Notes under the pieces: generated by a model | Database searches by the model: none | What the model was told of the DNA's origin: nothing | Seen by the model: the letters and a program-made list of their open reading frames with translations, nothing else | Shown here: positions 50,401 to 55,388 of the stretch, piece after piece | Layout: each line of letters opens with the position of its first letter | Numbering within the stretch: position 1 is the stretch's first letter | DNA from: Leptasterias polaris | Lineage: Eukaryota; Echinodermata; Asteroidea; Forcipulatida; Asteriidae | Assembly (NCBI GenBank): GCA_037783415.1 | Contig: JAZGTN010000025.1 | Span: forward strand, 4,898,001 to 4,962,000 | DNA length: 64,000 nt | Reading direction: 5' to 3' | Translations under genes and position numbers: made by a program

Positions 50401-53400
50401 CAACAGTGGAATAAGTATAAGAAATTCAGCAATGCAGTTCGTAGAACTGTTAGGAAAGCGTATTCTGATTTTTTATCTTCCCTTGCTGAACAGGGAGCAA
50501 ATCAGTGCAAAAAACTTTGGTCGATTGTGCATTCCAAACGCAATCTTGGTAATCCAACTAGTTTCGTTCACAATAATCAGAATTACTGCAAGAAAGAAGA
50601 GATTGCCAATCAGTTTAATAAGTGTTTTCAGGGGTACTTCAATTCTCCTAATTGTTGTAATGATGAACCTTTAATTGAGTCTCCCCATCAGGCTGTAATT
50701 GAGGATTTGGTAGTCTCTCCTCTTGGTGTATTTAAGGGTATTGGAAAACTTAAATGTAACAGTGCTCCTGGTCCTGATTTGATCTCCAGCCGAATGTTGA
50801 AACCAGTTGCTTTGGCTATAAGTTATCCCCTGGCTGACTTGTTTAATTTAACTCTCAAGTTCGGGTGTGTCCCTAGGGCTTGGAAACATGCCAATGTCGT
50901 TCCTATATATAAAGGCAAGGGAGATCGCTCATCTTTTGACTGCTATAGACCGATATCTCTCACTTCAGTCATATGTAAATTGTTGGAGAGGATTATACAC
51001 GATTATGTTTATTCCTTTTGTATTTCCAATTCCCTGTTGTCTCCTAATCAATTTGGTTTCCGCCCTGGGTTTTCCTGCAATCTTCTCTTAAGTAAAGTCT
51101 ACCATGAATGGGCCAGCATTATCGACAAAAGAAACCCTCCTGATGTTCATTGTATATTTTTGGATTGGACAAGGGCCTTTGATAAAGTTCCCCACAACCT
51201 GTTGGTAAGCAAATTATACAATATGGGTATTCGTAATCAGATTGGTGGCTGGATTCAAAGCTTTCTTACAGATAGATGGCAGAGTGTAATTTTTAGTGGT
51301 GAAACATCCTCCCCCGTGAAGGTCTCTTCAGGAATAGCACAGGGATCTATTCTAGGACCCCTCCTATTCATTCTTTTTACAAATGACCTCCAACACTGTG
51401 TCTCGCCAGGCACCTCAATGTATTTATATGCAGATGATACTGTTTTATTTAGACCTGTAATTAACCACCTGGATACATACGCATTACAATCAGTGCTTGA
51501 CAACGTTATTTCTTGGAGCAACATTAATGGCATGTCTCTTAATCCAACCAAGTGTGCTTTGTTGCCCATTTCTAGAAAACGTAACCCATACTTACATACC
51601 TACAATATTTTGGGTTCTCACATTTCTGTTAATAAATCTCATAAATATTTGGGAGTGATAATTCAGTCAGATCTTAAATGGCATGATCAAATTAATGCTA
51701 TTTGCTCTAAAGCATCTCAAGTTCTTGGTTTTATTAAGCGGCTTAGCGGCTATTCTGCTTCAACTCTTACTCTCAAATTGTACCTGGCCCTATGCAGACC
51801 AATTGTTGAATCTGCATGTCCTGTATGGAATCCCCATCTTTTGTGCAATATTAATCGTATCGAAGGGATTCAAAGGAACTTCACCAGATTTTATTTCAAA
51901 TTGAACTATTACAACCATGACTCGCCAGACTATTTACATTATTCTCAGCGGTTAACCTCTTTAAGTCTTGCCTCCCTTCAATCAAGGAGAAAACTATTGA
52001 GCCTTTGTTTCTGTTACAAATTATTGTTTAATCATACCGGCATCGACAATACTGTTTTTCAACTTAACACCCGTAGAGATCATCCCACTCTTAAAATTCC
52101 TTTTTCTAGGTGTAATGCGCTGAAGTTTTCTTTTTTTCACTGTATTCCTGAACTGTGGAATTCCATTCCCATTGAAGTTCGCCTTGCACCCTCAGTTTCG
52201 AATTTTAAATGTAAAACCAACTGCTTTCTCATTGAAACTAGTTGAGGTTATATTATAACTTATTCTTTTTAATGTATTTCTTAATCTACTTTTTAATGAC
52301 TGGTTTTTTTTTGGTTTTTTTTTTTATACAAGGGCAGGCTGAACCTTATGGTAATAGGAATTATATTTTTCCTCCTCGGCCTTGCCCTCTCCACTTTTTT
52401 TTCTTATGTTTAATTCTTACTTTATACTTTAGCTGTGTTTGTTCATTATTATTGTAAGTGGAGAGAAATAAATAATAATAATAATAACTACTGACTACAT
52501 TAGCAACATACATGCGCAGTGATTTACTCACTCGAACGACTCGTTTGGAAGTTACTCAACCATCAGCACGGTATTCAAGCCGTTTTGCTACACTAGTGTC
52601 ACTGGATCCCTTCTGCGCTTTACAAGGGGTTAGCTTGACTCAAAACTACTGGGACCAGGGAAGAAACCATGGTACTGAGGCTGGTTCTAAATGGTCGACC
52701 ACAGTAGTCAACCAATGGTCGACCAGCCTTGGTTCAAGTCAAAATAGTCGACCTTCAGTTAACCATGGTGTGCACTCGAACTTGCTCCACATGTGAACCC
52801 CAAATTGTTTAATGTTCAAATTACTTGAAATTACAAGTCCCAGGCAATTATAGGGACCAGTAAAAAAGATGGAGAACAAGTGAAAGACAAGCTAACTATG
52901 AAAAGTTAAGGGCAAAGCATACCTTCCTTGACTAAGAGAGACTTTGACCTTCCATTCAACCATAGGAGAAACTTTGTGAACTTTTATTGAGTTAGCTAAA
53001 TCCCTCTGGAGATTTCCTTTTAAATGAATCTTTTGTGTGGTGTAATTTCAAGGCAGTGCAAAGTAAACATTCCAATACATTGAGTGTGCAATGTGTGCGG
53101 ATCATGAATTTACAGATTTTTGATGATTAATACAGGATTTAGGATAAAAAACATTGTTTTTCAATTCTAGTCTAAAAGCTTACTTACTGCATGGAGCAAT
53201 AAACTATTGCTCCATGCTTACTGATAAAGTTCATACTTGACAAATTTGTGAAATATTTCCCTCTGAATTGAATTCATTTGAGAAAACTTTAACTGAAAAC
53301 CTCGTAAAAAATTGCAATCAGTTCACTGCTGATTTTGGTTGTTACAACCATTAAAGGACATTATGTTCACATGCTGGAAATTGTTCCTGGTTTCGACTAT

Positions 53401-54184
53401 TTTCTCCCGACTCACACAACGGATTGAGCCTAAATTTTTACACCAGGACCAGGGGCTGTTTGTTATTTCGGAAGCCTAAAAAATATGCTTCACCACACAA
53501 AACATTAACACTTTTACAGTAACACTGTCTGCTCTACCACTGTACCAGTCCTGTATAAAATATTATTTTTTAATATCCCCACATGAATTATAACTTAACA
53601 ACAAAGTTAACTTTTATGTTCCATCAAGAAACAAACTATAAAATAATCTGAATTTGTAATGCTATATTGTTTTGTAAGGATTGTGTAAAATAAACCAAAA
53701 CACTGTGAAACTATTATAAATTTCAAAAATATTTACCTAAAGTAAAAATAAAGGTTCAGAAAAATTGTATACAGTAATGATGTTGATAACATAAATCCTT
53801 TATTTGTATGCACACTCATTTGTATTTTAACTTGATTGGTCATTCAAATTCAACAGCAACACACCTTCATTCAGCAGGTTTTACTGTCAAAAGCTTCAAA
53901 CAAGAATCATTATAAAAAAATAAAAATAAAATTAAATTTATCCTTATGTTAACAAACATATTATCAGGGGGCTATAAAATACACGATTGGTATTTTTTTT
54001 AAAGAAGGTGAAACAAATTTCACACTGTCAGTGTCACTGTCAAAATCGGAACGATGATCAACACACACAGAACTTGATCTTCTCACCTTAATCTCAAGTT
54101 AGCCATAAATGCATCCTCTGTGATTTCGTCCAGTAGGACAAAATCTCCTTTCCCATATTCCGCTCCTTCGTCATGTTCCGCCAT
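23258..54184 (-). CDS. MYO1D: Unconventional myosin-Id (class I myosin), complete, 20 coding exons
   Basis: Single-headed actin motor that links membranes to F-actin; the family orthologue Myo1D/Myo31DF sets left-right chirality in flies and vertebrates. I read 20 minus-strand exons with GT-AG borders: 54184-54087, 43898-43690, 42754-42661, 41675-41510, 36337-36191, 35867-35748, 34882-34676, 33836-33694, 32776-32551, 32017-31887, 30969-30840, 30485-30408, 29742-29576, 29243-29036, 27879-27656, 27511-27367, 25291-25190, 24792-24676, 24267-24119, 23417-23258. They sum to 3021 nt, or 1006 residues, the length of vertebrate MYO1D. Motor about 10-695: P-loop GESGSGKT 103-110, switch I NRNDNSSR 155-162, switch II DIYGFE 384-389, acidic TEDS residue E327. 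IQ motifs lie near 698-744 and the basic TH1 tail near 805-1006. All phases agree and no frame is broken. MYO1G is the alternative name, since an invertebrate would have one ancestor of both. Confidence 0.95.
23860..24085 (+). mobile_element. SINE body fragment, type C
   Basis: Matches 40,600-40,800 (CCAGGCTCCTAGTGGA, CCCATGCCTACATCC, GACAGCCCAAATCAGT). The 98-codon plus-strand frame over it is accidental. It lies in MYO1D intron 19. Confidence 0.75.
24119..24267 (-). CDS. MYO1D: MYO1D exon 19 (residues 905-954, TH1)
   Basis: Encodes [20 protein letters not shown], then [16 protein letters not shown]. Acceptor ACAG, donor GTAAGT after GA of Glu954. Confidence 0.93.
24676..24792 (-). CDS. MYO1D: MYO1D exon 18 (residues 866-904, TH1)
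   Basis: Encodes [20 protein letters not shown], then [19 protein letters not shown]. This is the PH-like TH1 strand with the family VTDRxLYKMDP pattern. Acceptor CCAG, donor GTAAAA. Confidence 0.93.
25190..25291 (-). CDS. MYO1D: MYO1D exon 17 (residues 832-865, TH1)
   Basis: Encodes [20 protein letters not shown] and ends [10 protein letters not shown], aligned with the family segment around LKRKDKYMNVLFS. Acceptor CAG, donor GTATGT. This exon is too short to stand out as an open frame. Confidence 0.9.
25727..26294. mobile_element. 568-bp MITE with perfect 28-bp terminal inverted repeats
   Basis: The ends CGTCACGCGTACCACGAAGT and their inverse match perfectly over 28 bp. AAAT lies on both sides. 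GGTCACTTCGTG or GTCACTTCGTG is repeated inside near 25,920, 25,998 and 26,092. Part of the interior recurs inverted at 36,415-36,597. It lies in MYO1D intron 16. Confidence 0.87.
26439..26633. mobile_element. Palindromic MITE with GGGCCCAATTTCATAAAGC ends
   Basis: 195 bp with 19-bp inverted ends; the interior has TGCTTAGCA-type words. Related: 40,951-41,164 (GGGCCCGATTTCATGAA and CATGAAATTGGTCCCC), and fragments at 22,835-22,980 and 38,028-38,065. It lies in MYO1D intron 16. Confidence 0.82.
26752..27350. mobile_element. Older element split by a SINE
   Basis: GCAGTCTACTCTCGTTATAA at the left and TTATAACAAGGGTTGACTGT at the right are inverted. CCTCTTTATAACA is repeated inside. The type A SINE at 26,918-27,329 interrupts it. 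Confidence 0.6.
26918..27329 (+). mobile_element. SINE, tRNA-Leu-like head, body type A
   Basis: The head GTGTCGTGGCCGAGCGG has the A box, ACTCAAG the anticodon-loop region, and a GGCTCAAGTCCC B box ends the tRNA part. Then CACTTGTGTCC, the conserved body and the tail GAGCGCTGTATAAGAAGCCA with ATTATTATT follow. The acceptor arm pairs weakly and the sequence runs on, so it is a SINE, not a tRNA gene. It lies in MYO1D intron 16, inside an older element. Confidence 0.85.
27367..27511 (-). CDS. MYO1D: MYO1D exon 16 (residues 783-831, start of TH1)
   Basis: Encodes [19 protein letters not shown], then [11 protein letters not shown], matching the post-IQ and early TH1 region. Acceptor CACAG, donor GTGAGC. 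Confidence 0.92.
27656..27879 (-). CDS. MYO1D: MYO1D exon 15 (residues 709-783, IQ motifs)
   Basis: [10 protein letters not shown] completes IQ1 (709-718). [17 protein letters not shown] is the degenerate IQ2, near 725-741. Then comes [12 protein letters not shown]. Calmodulin-type light chains bind here. Acceptor CCAG, donor GTACAG. Confidence 0.93.
28275..28570 (-). pseudogene. Decayed CR1/L2-like LINE 3' end
   Basis: Read on the minus strand with frame changes, it shows [14 protein letters not shown], a [13 protein letters not shown] stretch, [14 protein letters not shown] residues and [12 protein letters not shown] before a stop. These are the C-terminal blocks of CR1/L2 ORF2. Several stops and shifts make it a fossil. 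It lies in MYO1D intron 14. Confidence 0.6.
29036..29243 (-). CDS. MYO1D: MYO1D exon 14 (residues 639-708, converter and IQ1 start)
   Basis: Encodes [12 protein letters not shown], then [19 protein letters not shown] and AIAVFLQK. It covers the converter and the start of IQ1, whose core is [11 protein letters not shown] across the next junction. Acceptor TGTAG, donor GTAGGA. Confidence 0.94.
29290..29480. repeat. 24-bp imperfect tandem repeat in MYO1D intron 13
   Basis: Units of the type TTTGTCTGTGGAGTGCACC repeat about eight times. On the minus strand an open frame reads an octapeptide like DSTDKPVH. It is not part of any exon. Confidence 0.75.
29576..29742 (-). CDS. MYO1D: MYO1D exon 13 (residues 584-639)
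   Basis: Encodes [16 protein letters not shown], then [18 protein letters not shown], the SH1 helix and relay region. Acceptor CATAG. The first 24 nt of this exon are re-copied about six times upstream in intron 12 at a 96-bp period. Donor GTAATT. Confidence 0.94.
29719..30268. repeat. 96-bp tandem array built from the start of MYO1D exon 13
   Basis: Units begin at 29,719 (the true exon edge), 29,815, 29,911, 30,007, a partial near 30,072, 30,143 and a decayed one near 30,239. Spacing is 96 bp except at the partial unit. On the minus strand each unit has TATAG, then codons E-P-D-Y-V-W-C-V (exon 13 itself has E-P-Y-Y-V-R-C-V), then intron-like sequence with stops. Confidence 0.9.
30408..30485 (-). 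CDS. MYO1D: MYO1D exon 12 (residues 558-583)
   Basis: Encodes [20 protein letters not shown] and ends NLTSK. The acceptor is TTTAAG, a weaker AAG site. Donor GTACGT opens intron 12, which holds a repeat array derived from the start of exon 13. Confidence 0.92.
30577..30726 (-). mobile_element. Third SINE-like family, tRNA-like end at right
   Basis: GTTTTAGATGTGGGAGGAAA, GACTGAAAACCAAATCCACA, then GATTCGAACTGGAG and CACTGAGCCAACC. Reversed, the last two look like B and A boxes. Other copies: 18,060-18,290, 32,160-32,315, 41,805-41,890, 48,838-48,945 and 63,722-63,960. It lies in MYO1D intron 11. Confidence 0.7.
30840..30969 (-). CDS. MYO1D: MYO1D exon 11 (residues 514-557)
   Basis: Encodes [20 protein letters not shown] and [11 protein letters not shown], the loop 2 region. 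Acceptor CAG, donor GTCAGT. Confidence 0.93.
31887..32017 (-). CDS. MYO1D: MYO1D exon 10 (residues 471-514)
   Basis: Begins [10 protein letters not shown] and ends [11 protein letters not shown], the strand leading to the actin interface. Acceptor CAG, donor GTGAGT. Confidence 0.92.
32160..32315 (-). mobile_element. Third SINE-like family copy, tRNA end missing
   Basis: GTGAATCCAAGAATTCTCAG, GGCCAAGAACACCATAGAG and CTTTTAGATGTGGGAGGAAA. It lies in MYO1D intron 9. Confidence 0.68.
32551..32776 (-). CDS. MYO1D: MYO1D exon 9 (residues 395-470)
   Basis: Encodes [17 protein letters not shown], then [15 protein letters not shown] and [13 protein letters not shown]. This is the most conserved part of the lower 50K domain. 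Acceptor GACAG, donor GTAGGT. Confidence 0.95.
32860..33395. repeat. 87-bp tandem array in MYO1D intron 8
   Basis: GCGTAGCAAACTATTTAGAC recurs near 32,879, 32,968, 33,036, 33,125, 33,212 and 33,303. The unit is 87-91 bp, with one shortened copy. The units are nearly identical, suggesting recent expansion. Confidence 0.9.
33400..33640. mobile_element. Fragment of the TTAA-flanked MITE family
   Basis: CATATTACTTCAAAGAGAAT, then CGCTTCTCACCAAGTAAGTT and TTTGGAGTATTTACCAA. It abuts the 87-bp tandem array in MYO1D intron 8. Confidence 0.62.
33694..33836 (-). CDS. MYO1D: MYO1D exon 8 (residues 348-395, switch II)
   Basis: Encodes [15 protein letters not shown] and [18 protein letters not shown], including switch II DIYGFE. 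Acceptor GGCAG, donor GTAACT; Ser395 is split by the intron. Confidence 0.94.
33904..34475. mobile_element. hAT-like MITE with 5-bp duplication, carrying a nested MITE
   Basis: Begins CAGGGCTCGAATTTT and ends with the inverted ATATTCGAGCCCTG. It is flanked on both sides by GTTGA. A related 381-bp copy lies at 43,143-43,523. The extra length is mostly a nested insertion at 34,057-34,197. There is no coding capacity. It lies in MYO1D intron 7. Confidence 0.85.
34057..34197. mobile_element. Nested short inverted-repeat element
   Basis: The left end GGCTACAGCTACGGCTATGG is mirrored by CCATAGCCGTAGCC at the right. The middle, TTGCTAAGGACGCCCTATAC, recurs near 11,133-11,155. It is absent from the sister MITE at 43,143-43,523. 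Confidence 0.7.
34676..34882 (-). CDS. MYO1D: MYO1D exon 7 (residues 279-347, TEDS site)
   Basis: Begins GNIHF and ends YYGRDAFAK. Sixteen residues before DAFAK is Glu327, an acidic TEDS-rule residue, so this motor should not need heavy-chain phosphorylation. Acceptor CAG, donor GTAAGT. Confidence 0.93.
34943..35282 (+). mobile_element. SINE, tRNA-like head, body type B
   Basis: The head GTCATGGCCGAGCGG and GGTTTGAATCCCGGTCATG are followed by GGGGTATAAATGAGTACC, CTCCCCAGGGAGCTGAG and the tail TGCTATATAAGAACTAATTA. It shares head and linker with type A but has another body. It lies in MYO1D intron 6. Confidence 0.82.
35291..35600 (+). mobile_element. SINE, tRNA-like head, body type A variant
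   Basis: Starts GTCGTAAGCCGAGCGG directly after the tail of the type B copy. Its body has GTAAAAGAACCCAG, GTGTTTCTGGTTCACATAG and GGTTTCCCCAGGCTTGCGAG. A headless fragment of the same body lies at 37,055-37,250. Confidence 0.75.
35748..35867 (-). CDS. MYO1D: MYO1D exon 6 (residues 239-278)
   Basis: Encodes [20 protein letters not shown] and ends [12 protein letters not shown], matching the family LAAILHLG helix across the junction. Acceptor AACAG, donor GTACGT. Confidence 0.9.
36191..36337 (-). CDS. MYO1D: MYO1D exon 5 (residues 190-238)
   Basis: Encodes [20 protein letters not shown], a hallmark motor stretch, and ends FINQRNGE at a codon boundary. Acceptor ACAG, donor GTAGGG. Confidence 0.93.
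36415..36597. mobile_element. Fragment of the 25,727-26,294 MITE family
   Basis: Inverted similarity to about 26,100-26,250: GTTAACATTTTCAGCAAGTT, TTTCGTAATAACAATAATTA, then TTTTCACGAAGTGAC. It lies in MYO1D intron 4, 78 bp from exon 5. Confidence 0.65.
36660..36768 (+). mobile_element. Second tRNA-derived SINE family (Asn/Val-like head)
   Basis: AATAGGGAGACCGCC, then GATAGCTCGGTTGGTAGAG (A box), GGCACGTTAATCCGGAGG and GTTGGTTCAAGTC (B box), ending near TTCAACCCCAAAT. Related copies lie at 6,622-6,748, 21,205-21,280, 46,990-47,116 (minus) and 49,010-49,108 (minus). It lies in MYO1D intron 4. Confidence 0.8.
37055..37250 (+). mobile_element. SINE body fragment (type A variant)
   Basis: Matches 35,440-35,600, with CCCGTGTACTACGATTAGCA, GGAAGAGTAGGGGTTAACCC and TTCTGGTTCACATAGCAAG. 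The tRNA head is missing. It lies in MYO1D intron 4. Confidence 0.75.
38380..38615 (+). mobile_element. CR1/L2-like LINE 3' fragment
   Basis: The frame ending at 38,510 reads [18 protein letters not shown], then TFQRKLNYV and stop. This is the usual end of CR1/L2 ORF2 (xLWNxLPxxxRxAxxxxxFKxxLK). The following GTAGAGCGCCATATAAATG is a typical 3' UTR end. It lies in MYO1D intron 4. Confidence 0.75.
39497..39868 (-). mobile_element. SINE, tRNA-like head, body type B, with (TAA)n tail
   Basis: Reverse-oriented copy. Head and B box are at 39,780-39,868 (CACTCGGCCACGACAC reversed). The body has CAGCTCCCTGGGGAGTATAC and the tail ends in about nine TAA/ATA units at the left. It is the best-preserved type B copy here, in MYO1D intron 4. 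Confidence 0.85.
40469..40805 (+). mobile_element. SINE, tRNA-like head, body type C
   Basis: The head GAGTCGTGGCCAAGCGG and GGGTTCGAATCCCGGTCATG, then the shared linker CTTAACCATAATTGCTTCGT, lead into a third body with CAGGCTCCTAGTGG and TGACAGCCCAAATCAGT. The same body without a head lies at 23,860-24,085. It lies in MYO1D intron 4. Confidence 0.75.
40951..41164. mobile_element. Palindromic MITE, second copy
   Basis: GGGCCCGATTTCATGAA at the left and CATGAAATTGGTCCCC at the right, with a GCTTAC-rich interior. It is 20 bp from the left duplication of the MITE at 41,194. Confidence 0.72.
41194..41472. mobile_element. MITE with 10-bp target-site duplication
   Basis: 279 bp. The left end ATAGAGTTATATAAGAAATA and the inverted right end share about 30 bp with few changes. 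Direct flanks TGATACAACC lie at 41,184-41,193 and 41,473-41,482. The interior is CpG-rich. It lies in intron 4, 26 bp from the exon 4 donor. Confidence 0.88.
41510..41675 (-). CDS. MYO1D: MYO1D exon 4 (residues 134-189, switch I)
   Basis: Contains [20 protein letters not shown], the switch I region, and ends NNYLLEK at a codon boundary. Donor GTAAGA. A short DNA transposon sits 26 bp inside the following intron (41,194-41,472). Confidence 0.94.
41805..41890 (-). mobile_element. Third SINE-like family fragment
   Basis: CGAACCAAGATACTTTC, then GTTTTAGACGTGGGAGGAAA. Only the central part is kept. It lies in MYO1D intron 3. Confidence 0.6.
42440..42560. mobile_element. Fragment of the TTAA-flanked MITE family
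   Basis: CCAAATTACTTCGAAGGGAA, then GTGCTTCTCACCAAGTTTTT, matching 62,990-63,110. It lies in MYO1D intron 3. Confidence 0.6.
42661..42754 (-). CDS. MYO1D: MYO1D exon 3 (residues 103-134, P-loop)
   Basis: Completes the Walker A/P-loop GESGSGKT (103-110), then [15 protein letters not shown]. Vertebrate Myo1D has Ala where Ser107 is; Ser is common in other myosin I proteins. Acceptor CAG, donor GTAAAA. Confidence 0.93.
42804..43065 (+). mobile_element. SINE, tRNA-like head, body type B, eroded
   Basis: The head GTGTCTTGGTCGAGCAG, GGTTCGATTCCCTGTCATGA and CTCCCCAGGGAGCTGAG identify it. The body is shortened and the tail lost. It lies in MYO1D intron 2. Confidence 0.75.
43143..43523. mobile_element. 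hAT-like MITE with 5-bp duplication
   Basis: Begins CAGGGCTCGAATTTT, ends AAATTCGAGCCCTG, and is flanked on both sides by TACAA. It is homologous to 33,904-34,475 without the nested piece. It lies in MYO1D intron 2. Confidence 0.87.
43690..43898 (-). CDS. MYO1D: MYO1D exon 2 (residues 33-103)
   Basis: Motor N-terminal region with [20 protein letters not shown] and [15 protein letters not shown]. It ends after the first base of Gly103, the first residue of the P-loop. Acceptor CAG, donor GTAAGG. The long open frame overlapping here on the same strand (43,726-43,950) is out of phase and is a shadow. Confidence 0.93.
44723..45066. mobile_element. TTAA-flanked MITE family, older copy
   Basis: TTAA precedes AGGCAGTGTGTACTTTTGG. 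Inside, AACTTACTTGGTAAGAAGCA and GTGTTTTTTCTCC match the copy at 62,774 in reverse. The right end is decayed. It lies in MYO1D intron 1. Confidence 0.7.
45220..45672. repeat. 140-160-bp tandem repeat in MYO1D intron 1
   Basis: TTTGCCCATTTTCAAAT recurs near 45,236, 45,376 and 45,535, followed each time by ATCTCCTTGTTTAC and AAAACTAATTAGGG. The second and third units are nearly identical. Confidence 0.85.
45865..46266. mobile_element. Long palindromic MITE
   Basis: Left TTTTGTCAAGGCCATCCTGG and right CCACGAAGGCCTTGACAAAA are inverted copies. Both arms continue with AGCTTTGTA and AACAAGTTGGAAAAGGCCCT toward the centre near 46,075. About 380-400 bp in MYO1D intron 1. Several open frames over it are accidental. 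Confidence 0.8.
46990..47116 (-). mobile_element. Second SINE family copy
   Basis: Reverse-oriented: GGTTGAACAAGG at the left, ACCTCCGATTTAATGTG, CCAACTGAGCTGTCTAG and GGTCTCCCTATT at the right. It lies in MYO1D intron 1. Confidence 0.75.
47224..47624. mobile_element. 401-bp MITE, 32-bp inverted ends, 5-bp duplication
   Basis: Left end GCCAAGTAAAATAAAAAACA. The inverted right end matches over 32 bp with one change. CTTAG lies directly on both sides. The interior holds GATGGCCGCC motifs and TTGATTGATTGA repeats. It lies in MYO1D intron 1. Confidence 0.85.
48838..48945 (-). mobile_element. Third SINE-like family fragment
   Basis: AAGGACTCTCGGAAAAG, CTTAATCACTAAAATTAGCC and AAGAACCCCATGGAGAG match the left half of the copy at 18,060. 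It follows a (TTTA)n stretch in MYO1D intron 1. Confidence 0.6.
49010..49108 (-). mobile_element. Second SINE family copy
   Basis: Reverse-oriented: GGGTTGAACAAAG, AGCAGGAATTGAACC, AGATTAACGTGCCGGC and GGCAGTCTCCCTG. It lies in MYO1D intron 1. Confidence 0.72.
49234..49386. mobile_element. Palindromic MITE, copy 2 (inverted relative to copy 1)
   Basis: CTGATCCATTAAGCCACGCC to GGGGCTTAATGGATCG. Compared with 2,556-2,707 it is the reverse complement almost throughout. It lies in MYO1D intron 1. Confidence 0.83.
50383..52245 (+). CDS. Reverse transcriptase (partial LINE ORF2, endonuclease missing)
   Basis: 620 open codons with all RT blocks: [45 protein letters not shown] (Asp261), [16 protein letters not shown] and YADDT (349-353). 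It also has the C-terminal thumb region [13 protein letters not shown] and an end typical of CR1/L2 elements ([11 protein letters not shown]). The first codon is TTG, so the listed start is only where the frame opens; the true protein began upstream. The GIAQG block has Ala where most LINEs have Pro. The frame is intact, so the copy is recent, but it cannot move on its own without the endonuclease. Confidence 0.92.
   Translation: MKTGKPQQWNKYKKFSNAVRRTVRKAYSDFLSSLAEQGANQCKKLWSIVHSKRNLGNPTSFVHNNQNYCKKEEIANQFNKCFQGYFNSPNCCNDEPLIESPHQAVIEDLVVSPLGVFKGIGKLKCNSAPGPDLISSRMLKPVALAISYPLADLFNLTLKFGCVPRAWKHANVVPIYKGKGDRSSFDCYRPISLTSVICKLLERIIHDYVYSFCISNSLLSPNQFGFRPGFSCNLLLSKVYHEWASIIDKRNPPDVHCIFLDWTRAFDKVPHNLLVSKLYNMGIRNQIGGWIQSFLTDRWQSVIFSGETSSPVKVSSGIAQGSILGPLLFILFTNDLQHCVSPGTSMYLYADDTVLFRPVINHLDTYALQSVLDNVISWSNINGMSLNPTKCALLPISRKRNPYLHTYNILGSHISVNKSHKYLGVIIQSDLKWHDQINAICSKASQVLGFIKRLSGYSASTLTLKLYLALCRPIVESACPVWNPHLLCNINRIEGIQRNFTRFYFKLNYYNHDSPDYLHYSQRLTSLSLASLQSRRKLLSLCFCYKLLFNHTGIDNTVFQLNTRRDHPTLKIPFSRCNALKFSFFHCIPELWNSIPIEVRLAPSVSNFKCKTNCFLIETS
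50383..52489 (+). mobile_element. 5'-truncated LINE (CR1/L2/Rex-like), antisense in MYO1D intron 1
   Basis: Only the RT half and the 3' UTR remain: an open frame (50,383-52,245), a T-rich 3' UTR and a terminal (TAA)n tract ending near 52,489. The endonuclease and any ORF1 are missing; an in-frame stop at 50,377 lies just upstream of the break. Orientation is opposite to MYO1D. Truncation at the 5' end is the usual result of incomplete target-primed reverse transcription. No convincing target-site duplication was found. Confidence 0.88.
52490..54086. other. Proximal part of MYO1D intron 1, no feature seen
   Basis: AT-rich unique-looking sequence between the truncated LINE and exon 1. No repeat or alternative exon was recognised. 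Confidence 0.4.
54087..54184 (-). CDS. MYO1D: MYO1D exon 1 (residues 1-33, start codon)
   Basis: Start ATG at 54184 in the context CGATGGCGG. The protein begins [19 protein letters not shown] and ends FMANLRLR, like vertebrate Myo1D. Donor GTGAGA follows AG of the Arg33 codon. The 5' UTR upstream was not delimited. Confidence 0.93.
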
Positions 54185-54893
54185 CGCAGGGCCAGGGAAC
54201 CCGCCAGCATAAAATTGTGACAAAAATCTAGCTCAAAAAATATACCAGGCAGTACAGCTGCAATACACACAAACGTCCAGCCCTAACTAGACCGTTGGTA
54301 TGTTATGATCATCATGCTGAAAATGGACTAAAAATTTGCGGCATTGATCGAGTGACATTGAAACTTAGTCTGGGCCTTATTTCTACCTCCATGGTATAAC
54401 TACAAAGCACGTCTGGGATGTTGACAGTAGGTATCTATTTTTATACCGCGTAGTTGGCGTTTTTGTTAAAGGGGCTCGCAGTGAAAATAATTTTTAGTTT
54501 AATGGATGTCGATGTTTTGTACGCCAATCTCTAGAAATCTAGAGACTACAATTTATTTGTTCCCATTTTGTTTCAAATTGTTTTGAATTATATATTCAAT
54601 TAAAGTTTGTTGACACTACAGACAAGTTTATTTTAAAAGTACTAATGGAATGCATAATGTTGTTTGGAGAAAAAATAAGTGCCGTTAATTCAGACTGTCC
54701 ACAGAAAAACATTTAGAGAGCGGTCTTAATTTTTGCGGGGCTTGCTTTTGTCGTCTGCTAACGGTAATTTATTTTCTTTGCCTTTTCCTGCACGGACGTT
54801 TTAGTCAATAAAAACAAGATATTGAAAGTCTTTTTAAATAACAACAATACCGACACAACATTTAAAAGACTGGCGGGATTATTTAAAAGAAAG

Positions 54894-54908
54894 GCGTTAG
54901 TGGGGGTA
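54894..54908. repeat. Target-site duplication, left copy
   Basis: GCGTTAGTGGGGGTA, identical to 60,928-60,942. It lies directly beside the (CTA)n 3' tail of the I-type element. Confidence 0.9.
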
Positions 54909-55388
54909 GTAGTAGTAGTAGTAGTAGTAGTTTTTTGAGTGGCACTTTTGGCATACAAACCGTATGCCCTTTGCGCCATTAAAATTGCTTATGCATTAGA
55001 AACACATTTATAGCGCCGAAGGCGCTCACTATAAGGGACTGATCGTAGTTCGTATGGGCTCGCATGTCATTTCAGCCATGATCAGCAAAACCAACCTTTG
55101 TACTCTGTTCTACACAAAGGAAATGCACAAAAAGGGTAAAGAAGAAGCGTGAGTGATCCTCAAGCCACAATGTGCCACCGGTGTCCTGGAGATCGAACCG
55201 TATCAGTATACCAGCAATTTAAGAGCCCGGACTCCGCCGGCCCTGTCGCAGGTTCGCAACACCTCACGGTGATGTCATGTAGCACAATGACCCGCCAACC
55301 ATCCCACGCCCCTTCTTAATTAAAGCTACACACCCATCAGGAGGAGTCAAATAAAAGAGTGGGGGGGGGGGGGGGGGGGAAGGGAGAG

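Noticed and set aside
50347..52502. ACATTAG on both sides of the truncated LINE as target-site duplication
   Set aside because: Only 7 bp, and neither copy abuts the element ends.
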